64,000 nt of DNA from a bacterium (GCA_029565685.1 JAKQNR010000020.1:1-64000); one strand, 5' to 3'; shown: positions 7,895 through 16,679, numbered from the stretch's first letter. Numbers and translations are program-made. Notes: generated from the letters alone by a model not told the origin.

Positions 7895-9205
7895 TCAATT
7901 GTTTTCCGTTCCCGGGACGGCAACCTTCAGGGTTTTCAGCTCCGGCACCGGACCCATGGCGAGGTTGGCGACTCCCAGCTTTTCCGTGGATTGCATCATC
8001 TCGTCCCAGGTTACCTCTTTGCCTGTATAGGCCGCCGTGCGGCCCATGATGGCGGTGAGCACTGATTCAGCGATGTCTTTGGCCATGTTCACCGGTTTGT
8101 TGCTGCGGATGGCGGTGACCAAAGTGACATGTTCCTGTTCATAGGGATTCTTTTCCGGCTCTTTTTCTTTGTTCCATTCCCAGATCACTTTGCCTTTGGC
8201 ATCGGTCAGTTTGGCCATGCCGCTGCTGAGGCGGCAAACGCCCTTGCTGCCGACCATGGTTTCGCTGACGTTGTTGACGCAGCCGTTGATCTGACGACAC
8301 ATGCTCATCACATGGACGCCGTTGGCCATTTCATAATCCACGGCGAAAAAGTCGAATTGATCGCCGGTGACGCGACGCGCGCGGCCGCCCATGCCTACGG
8401 CCTTGACCGGATGCGCATCCATGAACCAGTTCATCACGTCGATGTTATGCACATGTTGTTCCACGATATGATCGCCGGACAGCCACACCCAGTTGACCCA
8501 GTCGCGGATCATCCATTCCATATCGCTCCAGCCTTTTTGACGTTCTTTGTACCAGAGCTGCGACTGATTCCAGTAAACCTGGCCGCCGACTAGGTCGCCG
8601 ATGGCGCCGTTGCGGACCATCTGAAGCGCCTTGAGATAGTGGTATTGATTGCGGCGCTGGTTGCCGGTGACGACCGACAGGCCTTTTTGCGTCGCCTGTT
8701 CCGCGGCCTGCAGAATCTGCTTGGCGCCCATCGGATCCACGGCCACCGGTTTTTCCATAAACACATGCTTGCCGGCGTCGACGGCAGCGCTGAAATGTTC
8801 GGGCCGAAAAAAGGGCGGAGTGGCCATGATCACAAGGTCGACCCCTGAATCGATCACTTTTTTATAGGCGTCCAGACCCACATAGCAGCGATCGTTGCTG
8901 ATGTTCTGACCTTCTTTGGCCAACTGCTCCCGGCATGAATCGAGGCGATCCTGAAAGGTGTCGCCGATGGCGGTGATGACCAGGTTGCCGCCGGCTTTGA
9001 GAAAATCTTTGGCTGCGCCGGTGCCGCGGCCGCCACAGCCGATCAGACCGGCTTTGATGGGCGCGCCGTCCGGCGCCTGGGCCGCCAACGCCGGCATTTC
9101 AGCGCTTTTTTTAGCGCAGCTGCCGGCTGCCATGGCGACGGTGGAAACAGCGGCCACGGCGCCGAAAAAATCGCGACGGGAAAATTTGCTCTCTTGATGG
9201 GACAT
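7895..9205 (-). CDS. Tat-exported Gfo/Idh/MocA-family oxidoreductase
   Basis: The start at 9205 (MSHQESKFSRRDFF) has aaaggag upstream; an earlier ATG at 9232 lacks one. The Tat motif SRRDFF and hydrophobic stretch ending AAGSC suggest export, perhaps as a lipoprotein. The Rossmann fold begins GLIGCGGRGTG (about residue 56) and the active-site lysine motif is EKPVAVDP, both standard for NAD(P)-dependent Gfo/Idh/MocA enzymes that oxidise sugars or cyclitols. In exported members the cofactor is held tightly. The gene is followed 11 bases later by a TIM-barrel epimerase and preceded by a cytochrome-FGE fusion gene, so it may feed electrons or substrates into a periplasmic sugar pathway; that link is inference. 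436 residues, intact. Confidence 0.92.
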   Translation of the reverse strand: MSHQESKFSRRDFFGAVAAVSTVAMAAGSCAKKSAEMPALAAQAPDGAPIKAGLIGCGGRGTGAAKDFLKAGGNLVITAIGDTFQDRLDSCREQLAKEGQNISNDRCYVGLDAYKKVIDSGVDLVIMATPPFFRPEHFSAAVDAGKHVFMEKPVAVDPMGAKQILQAAEQATQKGLSVVTGNQRRNQYHYLKALQMVRNGAIGDLVGGQVYWNQSQLWYKERQKGWSDMEWMIRDWVNWVWLSGDHIVEQHVHNIDVMNWFMDAHPVKAVGMGGRARRVTGDQFDFFAVDYEMANGVHVMSMCRQINGCVNNVSETMVGSKGVCRLSSGMAKLTDAKGKVIWEWNKEKEPEKNPYEQEHVTLVTAIRSNKPVNMAKDIAESVLTAIMGRTAAYTGKEVTWDEMMQSTEKLGVANLAMGPVPELKTLKVAVPGTENN

Positions 9206-9277
9206 GATGGACTCCTTTGCTTTATGATTCAATGTCGTTGGCTAATTTAATGCCGCTGCACCGCCTGCTCGGCGGGC

Positions 9278-10765
9278 TTATTTCTCGTAGACGCGAACCA
9301 CGCGAAATCCTACATCCACGCAGTCGGAATACCACCACAAGCTCTTTGGATTTTGCGGATCGGTCATCAGCCAGGCATCGGTTCGGGTGAAATCCCGATT
9401 GGCGCTGCGCAAATCCGCTGCATCGCTTTTAAAGGATCCTCCGCGTATGACATGCTCGCTGCCGCTTTCGGGACCCCTCGGGTCTACAACGCCTTGATCG
9501 CTGTAGGACGACAGAACGTGGGGATCATAATAATCCAGGCAGAATTCAGCGACATTGCCGGCCATATTGAACAGACCGAAGGGATTTGGTTTGCCCTGTG
9601 CCACCGGTGCGGTGCGGCTGTTGCTGTTGGCCTCATACACAGCATAGCTCGCGATCAGGCTGGTGTCGACGCCGGCAAGCCTGTTCCATAGCTTGCGCCT
9701 GGTGTAACGGACCGGATCTCCTTTGAAAAAATAGGGGTCGCCGGATCCGGCGCGGCAGGCGTATTCCCACTCTGCTTCGGTGGGAAGGCGGTAGAGTTTG
9801 CCTGTTGCTTCGCTGAGCCATTCACAATACTGGGTGGCGGCATAATGGGTCATGGTGATGGCCGGCCGTGCGCCCTTGCCCCAGCCTTGATCCGGTGAGC
9901 CGTAGGGCGGAGTCGGTCCGGTGACCAGGTCCAGCTCGTCTACGTCCTTGGCCCAATATTCCCGCTTGCCGCGGCCCCGTTCGGCAAAGTAGCGTTCCCA
10001 CTCGGCCCAGGTCACTTCTGTTTTGGACATCCAGAATTGGCTGAGGGTCACCTGTCTTTGCGGCCCTTCGTCGGATTCCCGGCAGCTCTCGGTTTCCGGA
10101 CTGCCCATGAGAAACTTTCCGCCGGGAATGGCGATCATATCAAAGGTGACCTGGCTGCCGGGGATGGTTTCCGTATAGTTTTCAAACGGGACATTGAGCA
10201 GAGGACGGCGGGTGATCCGGACGCGCTTTTGCGGTTTTTTCGCCAGAATGGCGGTGTCCACTTTTGCCATCTCCTGATAATGCCCAACCTGCAAATGGCA
10301 GTTGATGCACCGCACGCCGGCGGTGTTTTTAAGGTAATAGACGTGCGCGTCTACACCCTTGCTGGTCAGATTTTTACTAAAAAGGTCGCTGTGGCAGCGG
10401 CGGCAGGAGGCGTCGAAGGTATAGTGTACGGCATTCTCCAGCCTGGATTTGGCCTCCCAGTTGATGCGTTTGACGTCTTTGAACAACGTGCCATAGGCGT
10501 CGCGAACGCCCAGACGAGCTTTTTCCCTGAGATAGGGCCAGCCCTCAGGCGGAAGGTGGCATTCCACACAATGGGTGACCACTCCGCTCTTATTTTTGAA
10601 ATGAGTTGATTTTTTCCACGAGTCTAGGACGTGCGGATGGGTGTGGCAGATATCGCAAAAACGGTCCGTAGCGGTGATTTTAAGCGCATGGTTGCCGAGA
10701 AGAATGGCTCCGATCCCCAGGATAAAACCGCTCAGCCACAGCGGTTTACCGCCCAGTTTTTTCAT
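9278..10765 (-). CDS. NapC/NirT-like tetraheme cytochrome c fused to an FGE-sulfatase-like (SUMF1) domain
   Basis: Residues 9-29 form one membrane anchor. Four CxxCH heme sites follow: CDICH (37), CVECH (66), CRRCH (121) and CINCH (153), spaced as in NapC/NrfH-type quinol-oxidising cytochromes. From about residue 206 to the end the protein is a formylglycine-generating-enzyme-like domain (IPGGKFLMGSPETE, LPTEAEWEYACRAG, GNVAEFCLDYY, VIRGGSFKS, VGFRVVRVYEK). The two copper-binding catalytic cysteines of true FGE are absent: the place reads FKSDAADLRSANRDF. It is therefore probably not a sulfatase activator but a ligand-binding or repurposed SUMF1 fold tethered to a periplasmic redox module. 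It is the first gene of the unit with the Gfo/Idh and epimerase genes, 72 bases upstream of the former. Start at ATG 10765; ribosome binding site weak. Confidence 0.9.
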   Translation of the reverse strand: MKKLGGKPLWLSGFILGIGAILLGNHALKITATDRFCDICHTHPHVLDSWKKSTHFKNKSGVVTHCVECHLPPEGWPYLREKARLGVRDAYGTLFKDVKRINWEAKSRLENAVHYTFDASCRRCHSDLFSKNLTSKGVDAHVYYLKNTAGVRCINCHLQVGHYQEMAKVDTAILAKKPQKRVRITRRPLLNVPFENYTETIPGSQVTFDMIAIPGGKFLMGSPETESCRESDEGPQRQVTLSQFWMSKTEVTWAEWERYFAERGRGKREYWAKDVDELDLVTGPTPPYGSPDQGWGKGARPAITMTHYAATQYCEWLSEATGKLYRLPTEAEWEYACRAGSGDPYFFKGDPVRYTRRKLWNRLAGVDTSLIASYAVYEANSNSRTAPVAQGKPNPFGLFNMAGNVAEFCLDYYDPHVLSSYSDQGVVDPRGPESGSEHVIRGGSFKSDAADLRSANRDFTRTDAWLMTDPQNPKSLWWYSDCVDVGFRVVRVYEK

Positions 10766-10911
10766 AAAGTTCTATGCACTCCATAACTCCAGCGATGCTT
10801 GCGCTGGATTTTGAACGAGTCCTTGGCGTTTGTACTGCAAAGTAACATCATCCCGTATGAAATGCAAGAAATTTTTATCAGTTTCAAGTTGGCGGACGGA
10901 TAGGGTTCCTT

Positions 10912-13815
10912 TCATTTGTTCACCGTGTAGAAATTGATCTCTATGCGCCGGTTGAACTTGCGGCCGGTGGGCAGATTGTTTTCGCCGATCAAGACGGTCT
11001 CGCCGCTGCTGCGGATCACGCCGAGCGGTTTATCCTCGCCATACCCTTTAGCCGAATCGGTCCGGCGGACAATCCGGTTGAACACAGCCGGATAGTTCTG
11101 CTCCACATATTTCAGAAAGCTGTCATGGAAAGAAAGGGCACGTTCTTCGGATAATCGCAAATTATAGGATGCATTGCCGATGGCGCAGGCGTGTCCGAAG
11201 AAGCGGAATCTTTTCTGCGGATCGGTAAAGATCTCTTCGATGGATTCAAGGATGCTCGCCCAGTAAAAGCTGTAGAGGGGATCGGTCTTATTGAATTGCA
11301 ATGGAAAAGCGACGGTGTGTTCGCGCAGTTCCGCTTTGCCTACCGGCAGAAATGAGCGCGGATAGGTCCTGAAAGTGCGTTGCAGTGAATCGGTCAGATG
11401 GACCACATACTGGATCTGCTGATTGATCCAGGGGCTTTTCTTAAAATAATCGTGCACCGGTATTTCCCAGGTGATCGGACCCTGAATGCGCGTCGGCGAC
11501 GGCGATTCCATCAGCAGGCTGTCCTGAACGATCTCGGTCTGCAGCGTCACCACGTTTCGTTTCAGGGCGACCGCGCTGTTGATGTCGCTTTGGAACAGGA
11601 CCGGAGTGGTGATGTTCTCTACGTCCACATAGTTCAAGGGAGAGAACAGCACCGGCACATGGGCATCGTCGGTGGTGATCTTGACGAACCGCCGCTCTTC
11701 GAACACCCAGCGGGCATCCTCCGGATTGGCCGGCACATAGCGCGGGGCCAGCACCACGCCGGGCAAAATGCTGATTTGTTCCGCCAACACCCCTTTGTGC
11801 AGCATGGAATCACGAACCGCTTCCGCGCGTCGGTTCGCCAGGTCCGGATCGGTCTCGCCGCTGTTGGGATCGATAAAGCCCTGCAGACGAATTTGAATGT
11901 TGCGATGCTTGACCAACCGCTCGGAGAGAATGTCCAGCGGCGGATCGACGATTTTTTTCAGCAGATATTCGTCTTTGACACGGGTGGCGTTGGTGTCAAA
12001 GCACACCTCGGTGATGATCGGCAGCGCAAAGGAGCGGGTGATCGCGGTGATGATCTGCATCGTATCCTGGGCGGCAAAGAAGCCCTTGGGAATGGTGTAA
12101 AAAGATTTGACGATTCGATTGTTGCCCTTGTCCAGCTCCTCAATGGGTTGACGGGTTTTGATCTCCACCGAAATGCCATGTCTGCCCAGATACGGCGTGT
12201 TCCAGTCAATGGTCAGAAAGCGGGACTCGCCCGGCAGCATCACCGGCAAATGGCCGGTGCGCAGGACTTTCTTCTCCAAGGAACCGACGGTGTTCGGCGC
12301 CGCTGTTTGCAGAGAGTCATAGACCGCATAGATCACATCCTTGGCCCAGTGCTGGCCCATATTGGAGAGCCGTACCCTCAATTTACCGTGATAATCGTCG
12401 GTTGTAATCCATGCATTATGCTCAAAAGTGACGTCCTCGGCGATCAGATCTGCCATCGGCACTTTGAAATGGTCGATGACACGATGGCCTTTGTTCGCCA
12501 ACCGAATGTGGTGATCGGCATCGTAGGCCACCACAGCCCAGTAATAGTCACCGCCGGTGAGATTGGCAGCGGGCGTCCGAGGCGCTTGCAGGTCCTTGAC
12601 GGTCATCATCAGGTCTGTATCCGGCGCCTGCAGATAATGTCCGGCATTGAGCTGGATCAGATCGAGCTTTTGCGCCACTTTGCTGCTGTCTTGATCCAGC
12701 AGGATCAGATACTTTACGTTATCAAAGAGATCCGGTTCGCGGCTGACCTGGCAGCTCAACATGACGCTGTCGCTGTACACTTTGGTGTTGGACGGCGGGG
12801 TGACGAATTCAAACCCTTCTGGTTTGACCGGGAAATGCGAGACTGTGCCGCGATAGGTATGATGGAAAAAGTCCTGTTCGTTCATCGATGCAAAATCCAG
12901 TCGCAGGGCGTTGTTTTTTCCCGGCAACACGCCGCTCAACGGGCTGTTCAGGTCGTCCAGACGCAAGCTGAGGCCGAAAGAATATTTTTCCAGCAGATCA
13001 TTGCTGGAATTATAGCCCCCTTGAATGGCGAACCGCTCATCCCAGCTCACCTCCGCGCCAAAACCGAGGTGTTCTCTTTCATCGCGGCGGGTGTGATAAT
13101 CGGCCGCCAATTGAACCTGAACGCCATGATGCCGGCCCGCATAGAAGGCAATCCCCGCCCGCATCTCGCGCGGCAACGGCGTGCTCTGTCGTATAAAAGT
13201 AAGGGGTTCACCCATATTGGCAGCCGAGAGACCGATGGAGATGATCCCGTGCTGAAACAGGCTGTTGGGATTGCTGCTCAGGGTGAACCGGGGCGTTCGA
13301 TACATGAGCCCTGAATCAAAAACCCATGTATGGGCGCTATATTGCGCCAATTTGCTGTTCAAGAATTTTGCATCCACGCCGACGGCGAGACGTTCGCTCA
13401 GAAAGCTGATCGGCTGACCGATATTTGCCGACAGCACCCAATCATTGGCCGAGACCTGGGCGGCGCCTTTTTCAGAACTGTCGAATTCTCCGACTCCCTG
13501 ATACAACCACCCCAGATTGAACTGCATGCGCCGGCTCCATGGCATCGACAGGCTCTTGCCCGCCAGCAGGGAGGCGTTATGTATGTCGGCGATCCATTTA
13601 GTGTAACTGGCTGACCAATACCATTCGCGCAGATAACTTCCACTGGCCGGGTTGGCGAACACCACATGGTGATCATCCAACAAAGCGGTTGCACTATTGC
13701 CCATGGACTGCAATCTGCTCCCCGGCGGCATCTTTAGAAAAGCGGCGCCGGCGCGGATCTGGCCAAAGATCTGCGCCGTCCATAGAATCAGCAACAGGGC
13801 CGCCAGGTTTTTCAT
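10912..13815 (-). CDS. PorV/PorQ-like barrel with CARDB-like and two OmpA-like domains
   Basis: Start at ATG 13815 (MKNLAALLLILW signal peptide); a frame-extending ATG at 13839 lies inside the upstream gene. Residues 20-310 match the PorV/PorQ pattern (FLKMPPGSRLQSMGNSATAL, then VVFANPASGSYL), the family of T9SS outer-membrane barrels. Residues about 450-575 look like a CARDB-type beta-sandwich (DLIAEDVTFEHN, VRLSNMG, LDKGNNRIVKSF). Two OmpA/MotB-like peptidoglycan-binding modules follow: about 600-720 (VCFDTNATRV, IRLQGFIDPNSGE, LANRRAEAVRDSM) and 835-965 (FRFFGHACAIG, LRLSEERALSF, NRRIEINFY). The gene directly follows a T9SS-type cargo gene, whose stop lies five bases before this start, so the product may help display or anchor that cargo. 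967 residues is far longer than ordinary PorV (around 400). Confidence 0.85.
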   Translation of the reverse strand: MKNLAALLLILWTAQIFGQIRAGAAFLKMPPGSRLQSMGNSATALLDDHHVVFANPASGSYLREWYWSASYTKWIADIHNASLLAGKSLSMPWSRRMQFNLGWLYQGVGEFDSSEKGAAQVSANDWVLSANIGQPISFLSERLAVGVDAKFLNSKLAQYSAHTWVFDSGLMYRTPRFTLSSNPNSLFQHGIISIGLSAANMGEPLTFIRQSTPLPREMRAGIAFYAGRHHGVQVQLAADYHTRRDEREHLGFGAEVSWDERFAIQGGYNSSNDLLEKYSFGLSLRLDDLNSPLSGVLPGKNNALRLDFASMNEQDFFHHTYRGTVSHFPVKPEGFEFVTPPSNTKVYSDSVMLSCQVSREPDLFDNVKYLILLDQDSSKVAQKLDLIQLNAGHYLQAPDTDLMMTVKDLQAPRTPAANLTGGDYYWAVVAYDADHHIRLANKGHRVIDHFKVPMADLIAEDVTFEHNAWITTDDYHGKLRVRLSNMGQHWAKDVIYAVYDSLQTAAPNTVGSLEKKVLRTGHLPVMLPGESRFLTIDWNTPYLGRHGISVEIKTRQPIEELDKGNNRIVKSFYTIPKGFFAAQDTMQIITAITRSFALPIITEVCFDTNATRVKDEYLLKKIVDPPLDILSERLVKHRNIQIRLQGFIDPNSGETDPDLANRRAEAVRDSMLHKGVLAEQISILPGVVLAPRYVPANPEDARWVFEERRFVKITTDDAHVPVLFSPLNYVDVENITTPVLFQSDINSAVALKRNVVTLQTEIVQDSLLMESPSPTRIQGPITWEIPVHDYFKKSPWINQQIQYVVHLTDSLQRTFRTYPRSFLPVGKAELREHTVAFPLQFNKTDPLYSFYWASILESIEEIFTDPQKRFRFFGHACAIGNASYNLRLSEERALSFHDSFLKYVEQNYPAVFNRIVRRTDSAKGYGEDKPLGVIRSSGETVLIGENNLPTGRKFNRRIEINFYTVNK

Positions 13816-13820
13816 ATTGA

Positions 13821-16253
13821 CTATCTCACGATCATGCATTTTTTCCAGTCCTTGAAATCACCACTATGGATCGTTATGATGTACACTCCGGAGCCGGCCA
13901 GCATACCGCCGGAGGTCCGGCCATCCCAATAGTAGGTATTCCACCCCGCCAAATAATCAGTTTCGCTCAGTTTGGCAATATGGGTCCCTGCAATGTCGTA
14001 TACATCGAGACGCGCAACCCGGTTGGAGGAAAGTTTGAATTGAATGGCCAAAGGCTCCTGCCGGTCGGGCTCGTAGACGTTTCTATCCAATTTCATCCGA
14101 TTCATACTGAAAATCTTGATCATACTTTGTGCGGTCGCCATTCGACCATATGCATCGCGTACACGGAGTTCGAAAATGACGGGCTCCTCCAATGCAGAGG
14201 TGAGCAGCCGCGTGTCGCCGAACAGGGGCAGATCCTGATGCCAGACGCCGGAGATGAGGGGATGGTCAAGAATATAGTCATCAGCGAAAGAGGAATCGAT
14301 TCGGCCATTCACATAATAGACCCAGATGTCCCAAGTGACAATCGCCCCTTCCACCTTGACCTCCACGGTCACCGAATCATTCACCTGAACAAGCGCAGGC
14401 TGCGCAGTGATATAGGGTAACGGAACATCCGGGATCGGCGGTTCTTGTTCGGCTTGGAGCGCATAGACCAAGGCCTGGCCGTCGTTGTTGCCGCTGGTGG
14501 TGTCATTGTCCGCTGCGACGCGGCCGGCGCTGAACAGTTCAAAGGGATCCTGTGGCAGCAGTTTGACCACAGAGGCGTTGAACGTGATTTGGGTCGAGCC
14601 GGCGGCGGCCAGCGAGTCGAGATTCCAGAACAGGGTGTCGCTTTTCTGGACAAAGGGGGTTGGGGAAGAGATCGAGACCGAATCCGGGACCAAAGCCCAA
14701 AGGAGAATATCCCTGGCCGTTCCGGGCCCATTGTTGGTCAGGGTGATCTGATAGGAATAGGTTTGGCCTGCGAGCACGGCCTGCTGCGATTGACCGTTCA
14801 CCATAATCGTGGTGTCGGTGACGGCGCGATAGTCCAGAGCCAGGTCGAAATTTTTAGAGGCCGGGATCGGCGGTTCTTGTTCGGCTTGGAGCGCATAGAC
14901 CAAGGCCTGATCCTTGTTGTTAGACAGCAATGGATCCTGAGTAGTTGCGGACACCTCGCTATAGCTGACCAGCAGAGAATCCTGTGCTGGTAGGGCGAAA
15001 GAGACCTCCCCCCATAGAGAGATAGTCAACGATTGTCCAGCGGCCAAATGGTCAAAGTGCCAGATCACTGAGCCGGTTCCGAATGGCGAATGAACGGGAT
15101 CGCTTCCTTGTACAGTAAAGAAGGGGGGCAAAATTTGCCTGACCACGATTTCTGACGCCTCATCCGGACCAAAATTTTGTATCTCCAGCGTATAAGCGAT
15201 TTTTCCGCCTGGTCTGACCGCTGGCGACAGCACGCTGTTTTTTTCCACCAGCGTATCGCTTTTTGCAGTGAGATTGATCTGCAGATCAGCGGCGGTCGGC
15301 GTCGCTTTATAGCCATAGACCACAGCTTGATCGTGGTTGTTGGTGCTGTCTGGATCATTGACCACTTCAAGTTCAGCATGGTCCAGCAAGGCTGTAAAGC
15401 CGACGGGAAATTCTTGCGTCGCTCGGGCGGTGACGAATATCTCCAGAGAATCTCCGGCTGCCAAATCGGGCAACAGCCATTCCTGCTGATGGCTCTGAAT
15501 GTGAGTCGGCGTTGTGGAAAACGACTCTGCCAGGATTCCATCCGGCAGTGTATTGCGCAGCAAAGGCGCTCCGAGAATTTCTTCACCTCGATTATACACG
15601 GCCAGGCGGTATTGAAAGGATTCACCGTTCATGATGACCGGCGCCATTTGTCCCTGATAGGGTTTGGCGCCCATAGTAATGGGTGTAATGCGGACGGCGC
15701 CGTCGGTACCCGGATAATAGACGATTTTGAGGCTGTCGGTCAGACGGACGCTTTCGGGTATTATGGGATTTAGTGCGCTGTTGAGAAATTCAGGAAAGGA
15801 GTCGGAAATCAGGGAATAATGATGCATCCACAAGCTGTAACGGCCGGCGGTAAGATAAAAGGTGCCGCATTCTCTCCAGGCATGGTGAGGCGGGCCGGGA
15901 TCATCCTTAATAACTCGATAGGGGCCGGCGACATTGGTATCTATTGGAGTGACGGCCGAACCCATGTTCGTCCGCCAATCCATGTAAAAGCTTTCATTTA
16001 ATTGCACATCTCCACTGTTATACCACACGCGGCTGTAGATACGGTAATAGCCAGTCTGCGGGCATTGATAATCCATGATCTTGCGGTGCATCTGGGGAAT
16101 GCCTTTGTCGATCCTGACGATCCTTTCCCCGGGGAGAACAAAAATCTGCGATTGGGCAAATGCAGCGGCGACAAAAAAGACCAGATCCAGGCAGAGGAAA
16201 ACCCCGAGAATGAAAGTGCAGGGATATCTGCGTTTGCAAAATGGGCGATTCAT
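13821..16253 (-). CDS. DUF11-repeat secreted protein with FlgD-like T9SS-type sorting domain
   Basis: A signal peptide (LDLVFFVAAAFAQ) precedes a beta-rich region (20-190), then three DUF11-type repeats at about 195-310, 320-455 and 465-600. Each has the pattern of a Y-x-L/I-x-x-x-N-x-G-P start (LEIQNFGPDEAS, ITLTNNGPGTA) and a closing DQA-V-Y strand. An Ig-like region follows (605-710). The last 90 residues are a FlgD-like sorting domain (LDVYDIAGTHIAKL, WDGRTSGGMLAGSGVYIITI), used for T9SS export and attachment. The linker QALVYALQAEQEPPIP occurs twice, encoded by a 49-base perfect repeat. Translation starts at ATG 16253 with weak ribosome-binding context. It is probably a surface adhesin or structural protein; the downstream PorV-OmpA gene starts five bases after its stop. 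Confidence 0.85.
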   Translation of the reverse strand: MNRPFCKRRYPCTFILGVFLCLDLVFFVAAAFAQSQIFVLPGERIVRIDKGIPQMHRKIMDYQCPQTGYYRIYSRVWYNSGDVQLNESFYMDWRTNMGSAVTPIDTNVAGPYRVIKDDPGPPHHAWRECGTFYLTAGRYSLWMHHYSLISDSFPEFLNSALNPIIPESVRLTDSLKIVYYPGTDGAVRITPITMGAKPYQGQMAPVIMNGESFQYRLAVYNRGEEILGAPLLRNTLPDGILAESFSTTPTHIQSHQQEWLLPDLAAGDSLEIFVTARATQEFPVGFTALLDHAELEVVNDPDSTNNHDQAVVYGYKATPTAADLQINLTAKSDTLVEKNSVLSPAVRPGGKIAYTLEIQNFGPDEASEIVVRQILPPFFTVQGSDPVHSPFGTGSVIWHFDHLAAGQSLTISLWGEVSFALPAQDSLLVSYSEVSATTQDPLLSNNKDQALVYALQAEQEPPIPASKNFDLALDYRAVTDTTIMVNGQSQQAVLAGQTYSYQITLTNNGPGTARDILLWALVPDSVSISSPTPFVQKSDTLFWNLDSLAAAGSTQITFNASVVKLLPQDPFELFSAGRVAADNDTTSGNNDGQALVYALQAEQEPPIPDVPLPYITAQPALVQVNDSVTVEVKVEGAIVTWDIWVYYVNGRIDSSFADDYILDHPLISGVWHQDLPLFGDTRLLTSALEEPVIFELRVRDAYGRMATAQSMIKIFSMNRMKLDRNVYEPDRQEPLAIQFKLSSNRVARLDVYDIAGTHIAKLSETDYLAGWNTYYWDGRTSGGMLAGSGVYIITIHSGDFKDWKKCMIVR
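14429..14477. repeat. 49-bp perfect direct repeat, copy 1
   Basis: Identical over 49 bases to 14861-14909; both code for the linker QALVYALQAEQEPPIP between DUF11-like repeats. The flanks diverge at once on both sides. The identity at codon level implies recent duplication or gene conversion. Confidence 0.95.
14861..14909. repeat. 49-bp perfect direct repeat, copy 2
   Basis: Second copy of the repeat at 14429-14477, offset 432 bases (144 codons), which is the period of one DUF11-like module plus linker. Recombination between copies would remove exactly one module in frame. Confidence 0.95.
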
Positions 16254-16299
16254 GGCAGGTACCCATCCTTAACTAGATCGCGAAAATTAGATATAGAAA

Positions 16300-16338
16300 A
16301 AAAAAGCCCAGGCATCTTTTAGTGGGGCGCTTGGGCTT
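16300..16338 (-). terminator. Rho-independent terminator of the tRNA-Val transcript
   Basis: Arms 16304-16313 and 16329-16338 pair over ten bases (one G-U). On the minus strand the stem runs straight into nine T. It lies about 140 bases downstream of the tRNA and just before the DUF11 gene start at 16253, separating the two. Confidence 0.8.
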
Positions 16339-16437
16339 AAAAAAGGAAATGTTGCGTTTGAAACAGCTGCCTGTCTTTGAACAAAGACGTAGGAACCGAC
16401 GGATGTTTCAATTCACATCACCTCGAGACACACATGG

Positions 16438-16467
16438 GCCGGCTTCACCACGACAATGAAAGCCGGC
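16438..16467 (-). repeat. Inverted repeat just downstream of tRNA-Val
   Basis: Perfect 8-base arms, 16438-16445 and 16460-16467 (gccggctt and its complement), ten bases past the tRNA 3' end. There is no T-run, so it may guide 3' processing rather than end transcription. Confidence 0.4.
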
Positions 16468-16476
16468 TTGCCGGTG

Positions 16477-16550
16477 TGGGCGATATAGGAGTTGAACCTA
16501 TGACCTCTGGTATGTGAGACCAGCGCTCTAACCAACTGAGCTAATCGCCC
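16477..16550 (-). tRNA. tRNA-Val (anticodon CAC)
   Basis: On the minus strand the sequence folds as a full cloverleaf: acceptor gggcgat pairs with atcgccc, the D-arm has the agctcagttggttagagc pattern, the anticodon stem ctggt/accag encloses loop ctcacat with anticodon CAC (reads GUG, valine), and the T-arm carries ggttcaactcc. The discriminator is A and CCA is not encoded. A near-consensus promoter lies just upstream. Confidence 0.95.
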
Positions 16551-16564
16551 GTTAAGACACAGAT

Positions 16565-16593
16565 AATATAGTGTTTTAAAAAACAATTGTCAA
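16565..16593 (-). promoter_or_regulatory. Sigma-70-type promoter for tRNA-Val
   Basis: On the minus strand: -35 TTGACA (16593-16588), 17-base spacer, -10 TATATT (16570-16565). Transcription would start near 16558, about 8 bases before the mature tRNA 5' end at 16550. Confidence 0.75.
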
Positions 16594-16679
16594 GAGTCAT
16601 ATTTAGAAACGTGCTTTCAATTACATTTTTGTCGATTTATGTCCGTGTGCATGAAAATATGAACTATAGTATAAAATAC

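Noticed and set aside
9278-10145. True formylglycine-generating enzyme that activates sulfatases
   Set aside because: The two active-site cysteines of FGE are missing and there is no sulfatase gene in the window; I call it an FGE-like domain only.
11398-13314. 638-codon open frame on the plus strand
   Set aside because: Antisense shadow of the PorV-OmpA gene: no ribosome binding site, no domain pattern, and low-complexity His/Arg/Gly-rich content typical of antisense to GC-rich coding DNA.
14429-14909. CRISPR-like direct repeats
   Set aside because: Only two copies, offset 432 bases, inside a coding repeat; this is a protein domain duplication.
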